From Paracoccus sp. SMMA_5_TC (lineage in GTDB: Bacteria; Pseudomonadota; Alphaproteobacteria; Rhodobacterales; Rhodobacteraceae): a DNA stretch of 64,000 bases. Below are positions 8,116 to 16,376 of the stretch, in pieces. The position numbers were made by a program, and so were the translations under genes. Location of the stretch: assembly GCF_009696685.2 (NCBI RefSeq), contig NZ_CP102355.1:1083001-1147000 (forward strand). Direction: 5' to 3'. Below the pieces are notes generated by a model. It searched no databases, had not been told where the DNA came from, and worked only from the letters and a program-made list of their open reading frames with translations. The number at the start of each line of letters is the position of its first letter. The first letter of the stretch is position 1.

Positions 8116-9141
8116 ATGGCCGAGATCAGCGAAAACCCGGGCAGGCGCCCAACCATCTACGATATCGCGCAAATCGCCGGGGCCAGCCCCAGCGCCGTCA
8201 GCGCGATCCTGAACGGCACCTGGAAAAAGCGTCGGATCAGCGCCGCCCTGGCCGAGCGTGTCGGCCGAATCGCCCGGGAGCAGGGCTATGCCGTCAACCT
8301 GCAGGCCAGCCTGCTGCGCCGCGACCGCTCGCGCATCATCGGCATGATCATTCCGAAATACGACAACCGCTATTTCGGCGCCATTGCCGAAGGCTTCGAG
8401 ATTCGCGCGCGGCAGCGCGGATTGTTTCCTGTCATCACCTGCACCCAGCGCGACCCGGCGCTGGAAGTCGAGGCGGCACGCGAGATGATGTCCTATCAGG
8501 CGGAATGCCTGATCGCCACCGGCGCCACCGACCCTGACCGAATCGCCGAGGTCTGCGCGCAATCGGGGGTGCGCACCATCAATCTGGACCTGCCCGGGCA
8601 GATGATGCCTTCGGTGGTTTCCGACAATTTCGGCGGGGCGCGCGATCTGGCGGCGCGGATCCTGGACCGGGTGCAGCAGGATTTCGGGCGGGCGGCGCCG
8701 CTGCATTTCATCGGCGGACGGGCGCAGGATCACAACACCCGCGAACGTTTGCGCGGGTTTCTGGCGGCGCATGCCGAACGCGGGCTGGCGGTGCCCGAGT
8801 CGCAGCGCATCATGCACGGCTATTCCGCCACCAGGACCGAGGCAGCGCTTGCCGGCCTGGCTCTTGCCGATGGCAGCGGGGTATTCGTCAATTCCACCAT
8901 CGCGCTCGAAGGCTTCATCCGCTGGCTTTACGGGCCGGGGGGACGGCCTGATCTGCGTTTCGGCTGCTTCGACTGGGATCCCTTTGCCGGTTTCCTGCCG
9001 CAGAATGTCGGCATGATGCGGCAGGATGTCGAAACCATGCTGGCACGGGTATTCGAGCTGGTGGACCGTCCGCCCGATGTGGTCAGGCGCATGGACATTC
9101 CCTGCATCTTCACGCCCGCGCTGCCCGCGCAGGATTGCTGA
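8116..9141 (+). CDS. LacI-family transcriptional regulator
   Basis: A 341-residue LacI/GalR regulator. The N-terminal helix-turn-helix (TIYDIAQIAGASPSAVSAIL) is followed by the hinge region and a periplasmic-binding-like sensor domain. ATG 8116 has GGAG five bases upstream; the longer frame to 8059 adds residues with no family match. It is divergent from the ribitol transport operon, so repression relieved by ribitol, D-ribulose or its phosphate is the simple model. The C-terminal sensor deviates from the commonest LacI pattern (FDWDPFAGFLPQ), which suggests an unusual ligand. Confidence 0.85.
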   Translation: MAEISENPGRRPTIYDIAQIAGASPSAVSAILNGTWKKRRISAALAERVGRIAREQGYAVNLQASLLRRDRSRIIGMIIPKYDNRYFGAIAEGFEIRARQRGLFPVITCTQRDPALEVEAAREMMSYQAECLIATGATDPDRIAEVCAQSGVRTINLDLPGQMMPSVVSDNFGGARDLAARILDRVQQDFGRAAPLHFIGGRAQDHNTRERLRGFLAAHAERGLAVPESQRIMHGYSATRTEAALAGLALADGSGVFVNSTIALEGFIRWLYGPGGRPDLRFGCFDWDPFAGFLPQNVGMMRQDVETMLARVFELVDRPPDVVRRMDIPCIFTPALPAQDC

Positions 9142-9274
9142 GGCCACGCGCCGCGCAAGGTCCGGCCAAGGTGCGGTCTTTCTGTGGCAATCCGTTTTGC
9201 CAGGCCAGCGCGGCGACAAATTATCAGGCCGCCGCGAGGTTGCGGCGACCCGGAATGACCGGATCTGGTCCCGT

Positions 9275-10393
9275 TCAGGCCGGAACCGGTTCGGGGGCAG
9301 GCGCGCGGATCCCCGCCTTGGCCAGGATCGGCAGGACGTTGTCGCGGAAATAGGGGAACTCTTCGGCATAATCGACAAACGACAGCGTCGTGCCGTTGAA
9401 CCCGGCCGCGTGCAGCGCCAGCAGGCCTTCGGCCACCTGTTCGGGCGTGCCGACCAGCGGATATCCGCCATGTCCCGCCGCCATGCGGTCGCGGATCAAT
9501 GCCAGCAGATCATGCGGAAAGGAATGCGCATGGGCAAATTGCAGCCGGACAAGGTTGTCGACCGCTTCCCAGTCGGCGTTGGTCTTGCCGGTATGTTCCA
9601 GATAATCGCGCGCTTCTTTTTCCGTTGGCCGGCAGACCACATGCGAAAAGGTCATCACCCCGACCTTGCGCCCGACGTTGCTGCCCATCGCCTTCAGCTC
9701 GGCGATTTCATCCCTGGACCTGCCCAGATCTATGGCGGGCGTGAACAGGAAGTTGGCGTTCTGCACCGCGAAACCGCGGCCCTGAGCAGAGCCGGCCGCA
9801 TTCAGGATGGGAATTTCCGCAGCAGGCCGCGGGTCGCCCAGCACGTTGCGCAGCTTGAAATATTTCCCGTCCCAATCGAAGGCCTCGGTTCGGGTCCAGA
9901 GCGCCTTGACGATGTCGAACCATTCCTGCGCGTAACCGTAGCGGGTCTCATGATCGTCCGGCAGGGTCAGTCCAAGGGCGTCGTATTCGGGCTTGTTCCA
10001 GCCTGCGACGATGTTCAGGCCGGCGCGACCATTCCCGATCTGGTCCAGCGTGGCGAGTTGCTTGGCCACCACGACCGGATGATTGGCCACCGTGTGGATG
10101 GTCGAGAACACGGTCAGGTTGCGTGTCTGGGCCAGAAGCCCGGCGGCCCAGGTCATGGTTTCCAGGACGCTGCCATGAAAATTGGTTTCGCCACCATAGC
10201 CGATCCAGCGGGCAATCGGCAGCATGAAGTCGATACCGGCGGCATCCAGCATCTTTGCCAGTCGCAGGTTGTTCGCGAAGGAGTTGTTCCAGCGTTCCGG
10301 AACCTTGGTCACGGTCATGCCGCCCGAGCAGTTGGTGGCAAAAGTTCCCAGCAGGAAAGTGTCACGGTCCAGCAGTCGTTCTGCAGCGTTCAT
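9275..10393 (-). CDS. RutA-like flavin-dependent monooxygenase (LLM class)
   Basis: A 372-residue member of the bacterial luciferase-like (group C flavin) monooxygenases, which use reduced FMN from a partner reductase. The blocks GLNIVAGWNKPEYDALG, ETRYGYAQEWFDIVKALW and LVGTPEQVAEGL match the RutA/SsuD side of the class, with closest visible resemblance to the pyrimidine monooxygenase RutA. No rut operon, sulfonate transporter or flavin reductase is next to it, so the substrate is unknown. ATG 10393 has AGGGA seven bases upstream. It is divergent from a winged-helix regulator across a markedly AT-rich spacer. Confidence 0.8.
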   Translation of the reverse strand: MNAAERLLDRDTFLLGTFATNCSGGMTVTKVPERWNNSFANNLRLAKMLDAAGIDFMLPIARWIGYGGETNFHGSVLETMTWAAGLLAQTRNLTVFSTIHTVANHPVVVAKQLATLDQIGNGRAGLNIVAGWNKPEYDALGLTLPDDHETRYGYAQEWFDIVKALWTRTEAFDWDGKYFKLRNVLGDPRPAAEIPILNAAGSAQGRGFAVQNANFLFTPAIDLGRSRDEIAELKAMGSNVGRKVGVMTFSHVVCRPTEKEARDYLEHTGKTNADWEAVDNLVRLQFAHAHSFPHDLLALIRDRMAAGHGGYPLVGTPEQVAEGLLALHAAGFNGTTLSFVDYAEEFPYFRDNVLPILAKAGIRAPAPEPVPA

Positions 10394-10411
10394 CGGGGTT
10401 CCCTGTCGAAT

Positions 10412-10460
10412 TTGTAATTGAAGTTATAATAAATAATCTATCATAAAATCGACATGGACG
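10412..10460. promoter_or_regulatory. AT-rich divergent promoter region
   Basis: The 106 bases between the monooxygenase and the winged-helix regulator contain a sharply AT-rich block, unlike the surrounding GC-rich DNA. It includes TATAAT at 10425-10430 on the plus strand and several overlapping TTATTATA-like motifs on the minus strand. It probably holds the promoters for both genes and the regulator's binding site. No precise operator could be defined. Confidence 0.45.
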
Positions 10461-10499
10461 CAAGCGCAGCATCCGGGCATATTCCTGTGCAAGGACAAG

Positions 10500-11090
10500 A
10501 TGATGAGCGATCCCGACCAGAGCGAAAAAAGGAATCAGCCGCAGGCGCTTGATCGCAGCTGGCATCTGGCTGCCAGCCGGTCCGAGCAGAAAGTGGCCGA
10601 TCTGGAATATGCGCTGATGCGCTGTCATGAGGCCTTTGGCCGCTGGCAGACGGAATGTCTGGCCGCTGTGGGCGATTTCAACCACAGCGGGCCTGAAAAC
10701 GCGCTGCTGCACATCATCCGCATGAATGATCGCCCAAAGACCATTCATGATCTGGCCCATATGGCAAATCGCAACGACATTCCCAATATCCAGTACAGCC
10801 TGCGCAAGCTGATCGCCGCCGGGCTGGTCGCGCGCAGCGGCTCGGGCCGCGCGGGGGTCATCTATCAGGTGACCGAGCTGGGGCGTTCCGTCACCGACCG
10901 CTATGCGAGGATTCGCGCCGAGCTTCTGGTGGCGGGGGTCGATGGCGTGCCTGGGCTGATGGATCGTCTTGCCGATGCTGCCCGCTGTCTGGAATTGCTG
11001 ACCGGCATCTATGAACAGGCGGCACGCAATGCTGCCAGCCTGCGGCGCAGGCCCGGCCATGTCGCGCCCGGCGGTGACGGGGGGTCATGA
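10500..11090 (+). CDS. Winged-helix (MarR-like) transcriptional regulator
   Basis: A 196-residue protein whose middle part (about residues 65-130) reads as a MarR-type winged helix: an HTH around KTIHDLAHMANRNDIPNIQYSLRKL and a wing near GSGRAGVIYQVTELGRSVTDRY. The N- and C-terminal helices would form the dimer interface. AAGGA at 10491-10495 supports a start at ATG 10500 or the adjacent ATG 10503. Placement head-to-head with the flavin monooxygenase suggests local control of that gene. The C-terminal tail is rich in Arg, Pro and Gly and looks disordered. Confidence 0.75.
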   Translation: MMSDPDQSEKRNQPQALDRSWHLAASRSEQKVADLEYALMRCHEAFGRWQTECLAAVGDFNHSGPENALLHIIRMNDRPKTIHDLAHMANRNDIPNIQYSLRKLIAAGLVARSGSGRAGVIYQVTELGRSVTDRYARIRAELLVAGVDGVPGLMDRLADAARCLELLTGIYEQAARNAASLRRRPGHVAPGGDGGS

Positions 11091-11102
11091 AACTTTCCTT
11101 TG

Positions 11103-11129
11103 CCTTATGCGTCCGCAGGGCGCATAAGG
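11103..11129 (+). terminator. Hairpin between the winged-helix gene and the cold-shock gene
   Basis: A perfect 9-bp stem, CCTTATGCG with CGCATAAGG, closes a nine-base loop. It begins 13 bases after the regulator's stop and about 120 bases before the cold-shock gene. There is no U-run, so it may be a weak terminator or part of a structured cold-shock leader. Confidence 0.4.
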
Positions 11130-11246
11130 GGGCCGCGACGTTGATTCCTTCTGCATCCTGTCTCCTTCCCGGCTTCAGTCTGCTTCCGAACTGACCGAGC
11201 CGGGTCGCTGCATTCCGCGAGCGACATTCCATCCAGGAGACATCAC

Positions 11247-11453
11247 ATGGCCAATGGCACCGTGAAATGGTTCAACGCCACCAAAGGCTTCGGCTTCATC
11301 GCCCCGGAAAACGGCGGCAAGGACGTGTTCGTCCACATCTCGGCTCTCGAGCGTGCCGGCATCCGTCAACTGAATGACGGCCAGCCCGTGACCTTTGAAA
11401 TCGAAACCGGCCGCGATGGCCGTCAGTCGGCGCGCGACCTGGCTCTGGCCTGA
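11247..11453 (+). CDS. Cold-shock protein, CspA family
   Basis: A 68-residue single cold-shock domain. Both RNA-binding motifs are intact: RNP1 (KGFGFI, residues 13-18) and RNP2 (VFVHIS, residues 29-34), with the opening [16 protein letters not shown] typical of alphaproteobacterial paralogues. These proteins bind single-stranded RNA and melt secondary structure. AGGAG lies nine bases before ATG 11247. The 156-base upstream gap can hold a promoter and a leader. Whether this copy is cold-inducible cannot be told. Confidence 0.95.
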   Translation: MANGTVKWFNATKGFGFIAPENGGKDVFVHISALERAGIRQLNDGQPVTFEIETGRDGRQSARDLALA

Positions 11454-11551
11454 TCGCCTGTTGGCGGCGCGGCCAGCCGTTCGCGCGGCCGCGCGCATGA
11501 ACATCCGCGGCAACCCGGCCTGACGGTCGGGCTGCCCGATAGACGCAGGGG

Positions 11552-12448
11552 TCAGCCCCAGCGCATTTCCCCGGTGGCGACCTTGCTGCCAATGTCCAGC
11601 GCCACCCCCATCTCAAGCTGCGGATAGCGCGCCAGCATCGCTGCCCGCAGCGCCGCGGCGTCACTGGCGCGGGCAAGTTCTTCCTCGAATGCGCGCAGAT
11701 AGTTCCGGGTATGATCGATCGCGGCCAGACCGGTGGCGGCATCGCGCGTCATGTGCCCGGGAATCACCACCTGCGGTTGGCGCGCCGCGATCCGGTCCAG
11801 ATTGTCGATCCAGGCCGCCCGGCTTTCGGCACTGGGTGTATCGGCGGTCCAGACATGCACTCCCGAAAAGATCATCACCCCGCCCAGCACCGCCTGCAGA
11901 TCCGGCGACCAGATATAGCGCCGGTTTGGCAGACCGGTGGCGGCGACGATTTCCAGTGGCCGGCCGTCGACCAGCAGCGCCGGCCCGTCGAACGGCTGCG
12001 GCATCACGATGTCGTCCAGGGTCTGTGGGCCATTGTCCTGCAGTTGCGGACCCCAGGTTTCCAGCTTCTTGACCACATTGGCCTGGATCGCGGCGATGGT
12101 CTCGCTGGCGGCCAGGACCTGGGCCTCGGGGAAGGTCTGCTGAATCGGCTTCAGGCTGAAATAATAGTCGGGGTCGGACTGGCTGACATAGATGGTGGTC
12201 AGCTTCCGGCCGCTGGCCCGGATCGCATCGGCCAGCGCCCGGCCATCGCCATAGGTGAAGCCGGCATCGATCAACACCGCCTCGGTCGGGCCGCTGACCA
12301 GAACCGGCGCGCGGAAGAAACCATTGGCGCCGGCGGGAAAATGGGTCCAGTTCAGCTCTGGCGTGCTTGCACGGGCGGCGGCACCTAGTGCGGTTGCGGC
12401 CCCCAGCGCCAGCGAGGCGCCCATCAGATCGCGGCGGGTCATCATCAT
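11552..12448 (-). CDS. Tat-exported MBL-fold protein with degenerate metal site
   Basis: A ~298-residue protein. It starts with a twin-arginine signal (TRRDLMG followed by an Ala/Leu-rich core ending near ARAS), then a metallo-beta-lactamase fold. The position of the HxHxDH motif reads SQSDPDYYF, so the expected histidines are missing. The Asp of the usual GD motif is also replaced (LGGVMIFSG), while a C-terminal PGH is retained. A canonical dinuclear zinc centre therefore looks unlikely. The start is one of three consecutive ATGs (12448, 12445, 12442) behind AGGAG. It is divergent from a LysR regulator that probably controls it. The fold is confident; the activity is unknown. Confidence 0.8.
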   Translation of the reverse strand: MMMTRRDLMGASLALGAATALGAAARASTPELNWTHFPAGANGFFRAPVLVSGPTEAVLIDAGFTYGDGRALADAIRASGRKLTTIYVSQSDPDYYFSLKPIQQTFPEAQVLAASETIAAIQANVVKKLETWGPQLQDNGPQTLDDIVMPQPFDGPALLVDGRPLEIVAATGLPNRRYIWSPDLQAVLGGVMIFSGVHVWTADTPSAESRAAWIDNLDRIAARQPQVVIPGHMTRDAATGLAAIDHTRNYLRAFEEELARASDAAALRAAMLARYPQLEMGVALDIGSKVATGEMRWG

Positions 12449-12575
12449 CTTCTCCTGTTGCGAAAGGCGGGGCGGCAAACCGGCCCCGATTGCGTCATGG
12501 CGTCCAGATAGGCCTTGGCGAATGATCGATAAATCCGGCATGATGCGACACACTGTTTGATGTTGGCAAACAATC

Positions 12576-13487
12576 ATGGGGGCTGACGTGGGGCCGGTGA
12601 ACCTGAACCGTCTGGCTTATTTCGTCGCCGTGGCCGAAACCGGCTCCTTTACCCGCGCCGCCCAGCGTCTGGGGATCGGCAAGGCGGTGGTCAGCCAGCA
12701 GGTCAGCCGGCTCGAGGACGAATTGCGCGTGACGCTGCTGTTGCGCAGCACCCGCAAGGTGCAGCTGACCGAGGCCGGCCGCGCCCTGCAGACGCGCTGC
12801 GCGGCGATCTTTGCCGAAGCCGGCAGCGCGATCGAGGAAATCGCCCGCCTCAAGGCCGAGCCGCAGGGCTTCTTGCGGGTTGCTGCCTCGGACGATTACG
12901 GCAGCCATCGCGTGGCGGCGGTGGCGGCGCGGTTCTGCCGCACCCATCCCGCCTGCAGGGTGGAACTGCTGCTGTCGGATCGGCAAAGCGATCTGATCGG
13001 GGATCAGGTCGATGTGGCCATCCGCGTCGGCTGGCTCGAGGATTCCAGCCATCAGGCGCGGCGGATCGGCGGTTTCCGGCAGCTGGCAGTGCTGGCGCCG
13101 GATCTTTCCGCCGATGTGATGGTGCCCGCCGATCTGGCGGGTCTGCCCTTCATCGCCAATGCGGCGTTGAAGGAACCGCTGCACTGGCGCTTTCAGCGCG
13201 CCGACGGTGCGGTGGCGGCGGTGCGGCTGACGCCGGTGATGACCACCAATTCGACGCCGGCGGCGCTGGCCGCGGCGCTCGCCGGCGGCGGGCTGACGGT
13301 GCTGCCCGATTTCCTGGTGGCCGACGACCTGGCCCGGGGCCGGCTGCGGCAGGTGCTGCCCGACTGGCATCTGCCGGCCGGCGGTGTCTTTGCCGTCTAT
13401 CCGGCGGCGCGCTATCGCGCGCCCAAGGTGACGGCCTTTGTCGACATGCTGGCCGCCGCCCATCGCACACTGGGCGGCGGCCGATGA
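12576..13487 (+). CDS. LysR-family transcriptional regulator
   Basis: A ~303-residue LysR protein. The N-terminal winged HTH (NLNRLAYFVAVAETGSFTRAAQRLGIGKAVVSQQVSRLE) is typical, and the C-terminal substrate-binding domain carries DVAIRVGWLEDSS and the [24 protein letters not shown] block of the AaeR/CrgA-like subgroup. ATG 12576 is used; GTG 12597 just before the HTH is an alternative. It is divergent from the MBL-fold gene with a 127-base spacer, and it converges on the TonB receptor gene. The effector is unknown. Confidence 0.88.
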   Translation: MGADVGPVNLNRLAYFVAVAETGSFTRAAQRLGIGKAVVSQQVSRLEDELRVTLLLRSTRKVQLTEAGRALQTRCAAIFAEAGSAIEEIARLKAEPQGFLRVAASDDYGSHRVAAVAARFCRTHPACRVELLLSDRQSDLIGDQVDVAIRVGWLEDSSHQARRIGGFRQLAVLAPDLSADVMVPADLAGLPFIANAALKEPLHWRFQRADGAVAAVRLTPVMTTNSTPAALAAALAGGGLTVLPDFLVADDLARGRLRQVLPDWHLPAGGVFAVYPAARYRAPKVTAFVDMLAAAHRTLGGGR

Positions 13488-13508
13488 TGTCGGGGCTGCT
13501 GTCCGCGC

Positions 13509-15521
13509 TCAGAAATCCATGCGCACGCCCAGCGTCACCGTGCGCCCCGGCGCATAAAGCGGGTCGATCTGCCGGCTGCCGCGCTGGCGCTGGACATAGC
13601 TTGAACGCTCGTAATAGGCGCGGTCGAACAGGTTATCGACACCCAGGTGCACGGCGATGTTGTCATAGGACGCCGGCCGCCATTCGCCATACAGGTTGAC
13701 CACCGTATAGCTGGTGTGATCGGCAAACCCGGCCGCTGTCATTTCCGGGCTGGACAGCTTGCCCGCCCATTCGACGGTGCCGCCGAACTTCAGGTTGTGC
13801 TGCGGGATTTCCTGATCGAGATACAGCGTCGCGATCTCGCCCACAGGCACGGCAGCGCCACCTGCGGGCAGCACCTCGACCCCGTCCTGGGTGACCTTGG
13901 CCTTGGTGAAGCTGCCGCCGATGCGGCCGCTGCCCCAGCTGTAGGCACCCTGCAGCGTGAACCCGCGCGAGCGGTATTCGGCCTCGTTGCCCAGATAGGG
14001 GGCAGCGCCTTCGGGGAACTGGAACTCGCCCATGTCCTTCAGACGGGTATCGAACAGCGTCAAGTTGCCGGTCCAGTTCGCCTGATCGACGTTGAGCCCC
14101 AGTTTCAGGTTCCGGGCCGACGATGGTTCGTAATCGCTGGCGACGTAAAGATCGGAGCCGCGTGCATGCAGCAAGGCATATTCGCCGAAGGTATAGCCCA
14201 GCCAGGTATGCGAGGCGCCGGCGAAAACCTCGTAGCCCTCGGCGAACTCATAGGACAGGGTGCCGTTCACGCTGGCGCCGGTATCGGCATGGCGGCCGCC
14301 GTTGAAATCGGTGTAGCGGTGGTGATCCAGGCGCAGGCCGGTGGACAGGTCGATGCCGTTGTCGAATTCGAAACGCCCCTGCACAAAGGCGCCGACCTGC
14401 ATGGTCTGCATGGTCCAGTAACGCACATCGGTGTCGCCGTAATTGTCGACATCGTAATCATCATAGGCCCAGTCCACCCCGGCGGTAATGCGGCCCTGAC
14501 CCAGGGTATAGGTGTTTTGCAGCTTGCCGCCGATGGTGCGATTCTTCAGGTTCATGTCGCCATTGACCGCGCCGACCAGATAGTTCGGACGCTCATAGCG
14601 ATTGTCGCTGACAAAGATCATCGCTTCGGGATCCCAGGCGTCGCTGGGGGCGGTCGAACTGTATTTCAGCGTCAGCGTGTCGCGGGTGATCTGCAGCGGA
14701 TAGACGGCGCGGTCGATGCCCGGACCCGACAGGTCCATGTTCATCTTGATCGTGCGGTCGCCGTCGTCACGGCTGCGATCATAGGAAAGCTCCAGGCGGT
14801 GGGCGTCGAATTCGTAACCCAGCTTGACCAGGCCGCCCAGCACCGACGGGGCGGTGCCGTCCATCTTCAATCCGTTGCCGGCCTTGTAATCCTTGCCATC
14901 GGTGGCATGCAGCATGGCGAACCAGTCGAAACCGCCATAAAGTCCGTAACCGGCCAGCGATGCCGACAACCCGCGCCCGTTCGAGCCATAGGACAGGGCG
15001 GCACGACCGCCCTGATTGCGGCCTTCGCTCAACAGATCGCGGGCGCCTACGGTTTCATAACGCACGGCCCCCGCGGCCGCGCCGAAGCCGGCATCTGCAG
15101 CGGCTGCGCCGGCCTCGACCTCGACCGATTTCAGAAAGGCAGGGTCAACCACATTCGATCCGGTGTGATGCCAGCTGGTCGGCCCCTGCGGCACGCCATC
15201 CACGCTAACGGCGAGGTTCGACTGCTCGAGGCCAAAGACATGGATGCGCTTGGCCGAGGCCGCGCCGCCGGAAACCGTCACGGCCGAGCTGCGGGCAAAA
15301 AGCTCCGACACATCGGCCGGTTGGAGCGCCTCGAGATCCTCGGCGGTGATGCTGACGCCGCCGGTGGCTTCGACGTTTTCCTGGCCTTGGGCAATCAGGG
15401 TGATCGGGTTCAGGACCACGGCCTTGTCTTGACCCTGCACTGTCGCCTGCTGCGCCAGCAATGCTGTCGAGAGCGCAAGCAGGGACACGCCCGCAAGCGG
15501 GATAATATATTGATATCGCAT
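13509..15521 (-). CDS. TonB-dependent outer-membrane receptor
   Basis: A 670-residue receptor. A signal peptide spans about residues 1-24 (ends ALLAQQ). The plug domain has the conserved IHVFGLEQSNLAVSVDGVPQ region, followed by a 22-strand-type barrel and a C-terminal GVRMDF ending in Phe, as needed for outer-membrane assembly. Start ATG 15521 has AAGG upstream. The size and plug sequence fit the iron, heme or siderophore receptors; the ligand cannot be assigned, and no periplasmic transporter, FecI sigma factor or TonB gene is adjacent. Three TTGCCG half-sites lie in its upstream region. Confidence 0.9.
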   Translation of the reverse strand: MRYQYIIPLAGVSLLALSTALLAQQATVQGQDKAVVLNPITLIAQGQENVEATGGVSITAEDLEALQPADVSELFARSSAVTVSGGAASAKRIHVFGLEQSNLAVSVDGVPQGPTSWHHTGSNVVDPAFLKSVEVEAGAAAADAGFGAAAGAVRYETVGARDLLSEGRNQGGRAALSYGSNGRGLSASLAGYGLYGGFDWFAMLHATDGKDYKAGNGLKMDGTAPSVLGGLVKLGYEFDAHRLELSYDRSRDDGDRTIKMNMDLSGPGIDRAVYPLQITRDTLTLKYSSTAPSDAWDPEAMIFVSDNRYERPNYLVGAVNGDMNLKNRTIGGKLQNTYTLGQGRITAGVDWAYDDYDVDNYGDTDVRYWTMQTMQVGAFVQGRFEFDNGIDLSTGLRLDHHRYTDFNGGRHADTGASVNGTLSYEFAEGYEVFAGASHTWLGYTFGEYALLHARGSDLYVASDYEPSSARNLKLGLNVDQANWTGNLTLFDTRLKDMGEFQFPEGAAPYLGNEAEYRSRGFTLQGAYSWGSGRIGGSFTKAKVTQDGVEVLPAGGAAVPVGEIATLYLDQEIPQHNLKFGGTVEWAGKLSSPEMTAAGFADHTSYTVVNLYGEWRPASYDNIAVHLGVDNLFDRAYYERSSYVQRQRGSRQIDPLYAPGRTVTLGVRMDF

Positions 15522-15544
15522 TGTTATTACCTTGAGGTCGGTGA

Positions 15545-15609
15545 TTGCCGGCCTATCTAGAAAATGCCGTTGCCGATTCACAAGTGTTTTAATCAGGAAT
15601 AACGGCAAT
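15545..15609. promoter_or_regulatory. Repeated TTGCCG half-sites upstream of the TonB receptor
   Basis: TTGCCG occurs at 15545-15550 and 15570-15575, and its complement CGGCAA at 15603-15608. The last two are part of a larger inverted repeat TGCCGTT (15565-15571) and AACGGCA (15601-15607) around an AT-rich centre. This may be a control region for the receptor. The factor is unknown, and the match is not a standard Fur box. Confidence 0.35.
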
Positions 15610-15751
15610 AGATGACAATTTTTATATGATATGTGGCCGATGGGCCGCACCTGTTATCGATGCGGAACAGGTTCCGGCCCGCATCGCGGGGCTGGCGCAA
15701 CCGGGGGCAAAAGGTCTAAGGCGGGACGATACCCATTCCGGAAAGCGCAAG

Positions 15752-16366
15752 ATGACCATTCACCTTTATCGCAACGATCTGCCGGACGATCTGGACCTTG
15801 GCCCGGTGGTGGCCATCGATACCGAAACCATGGGCCTGGACCCGCGCCGCGACCGGCTGTGCCTGGTGCAGATGTCGTCGGGCGACGGCCATGCCCATCT
15901 GGTGCAGATCGCGCGCGGCCAGCGCCAGGCACCCAATCTGACGCGGATGCTGGCCGATCCCAAGGTGCTGAAGCTGTTCCATTTCGGCCGCTTCGACATC
16001 GCCGCGCTCGAGGCCTGTTTCGGCGTCGTCACCCGCCCCGTCTGGTGCACCAAGATCGCGTCGAAGATGGTGCGGACCTTCACCGACCGGCATGGGCTGA
16101 AATATCTTCTGGCCGAACTGGTCGGCGTCGATATTTCCAAGCAGCAGCAGACCAGCGACTGGGGCGCCGAGGAGCTGACCGAGGCGCAGCTGGAATATGC
16201 CGCCTCGGACGTGCTGCATCTGCATCAGCTGAAGGCCGAACTGGAACGTCGGCTGGAGCGCGAGGGCCGGCTGGGCCTGGCGCAGGCCTGTTTCGACTTC
16301 CTTCCCGCCCGCGCCCACCTGGACCTGCTGGGGTGGGGGGATGAAAACGACATCTTCCATCACTAG
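15752..16366 (+). CDS. rnd: Ribonuclease D-type 3'-5' exonuclease (short form)
   Basis: A 204-residue DEDD-family exonuclease. Exo I (AIDTETMGLDP), Exo II (FHFGRFDIAALE) and Exo III (YAASDVLHL) carry the acidic residues and tyrosine for two-metal catalysis. It is about half the length of E. coli RNase D because the HRDC domains are missing; this short form is common in alphaproteobacteria. It would trim RNA 3' ends. ATG 15752 gives the normal N-terminus MTIHLYRNDLP. It leads the envelope operon, 10 bases before kdsD. Confidence 0.88.
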   Translation: MTIHLYRNDLPDDLDLGPVVAIDTETMGLDPRRDRLCLVQMSSGDGHAHLVQIARGQRQAPNLTRMLADPKVLKLFHFGRFDIAALEACFGVVTRPVWCTKIASKMVRTFTDRHGLKYLLAELVGVDISKQQQTSDWGAEELTEAQLEYAASDVLHLHQLKAELERRLEREGRLGLAQACFDFLPARAHLDLLGWGDENDIFHH

Positions 16367-16376
16367 ATAGCCCGCC

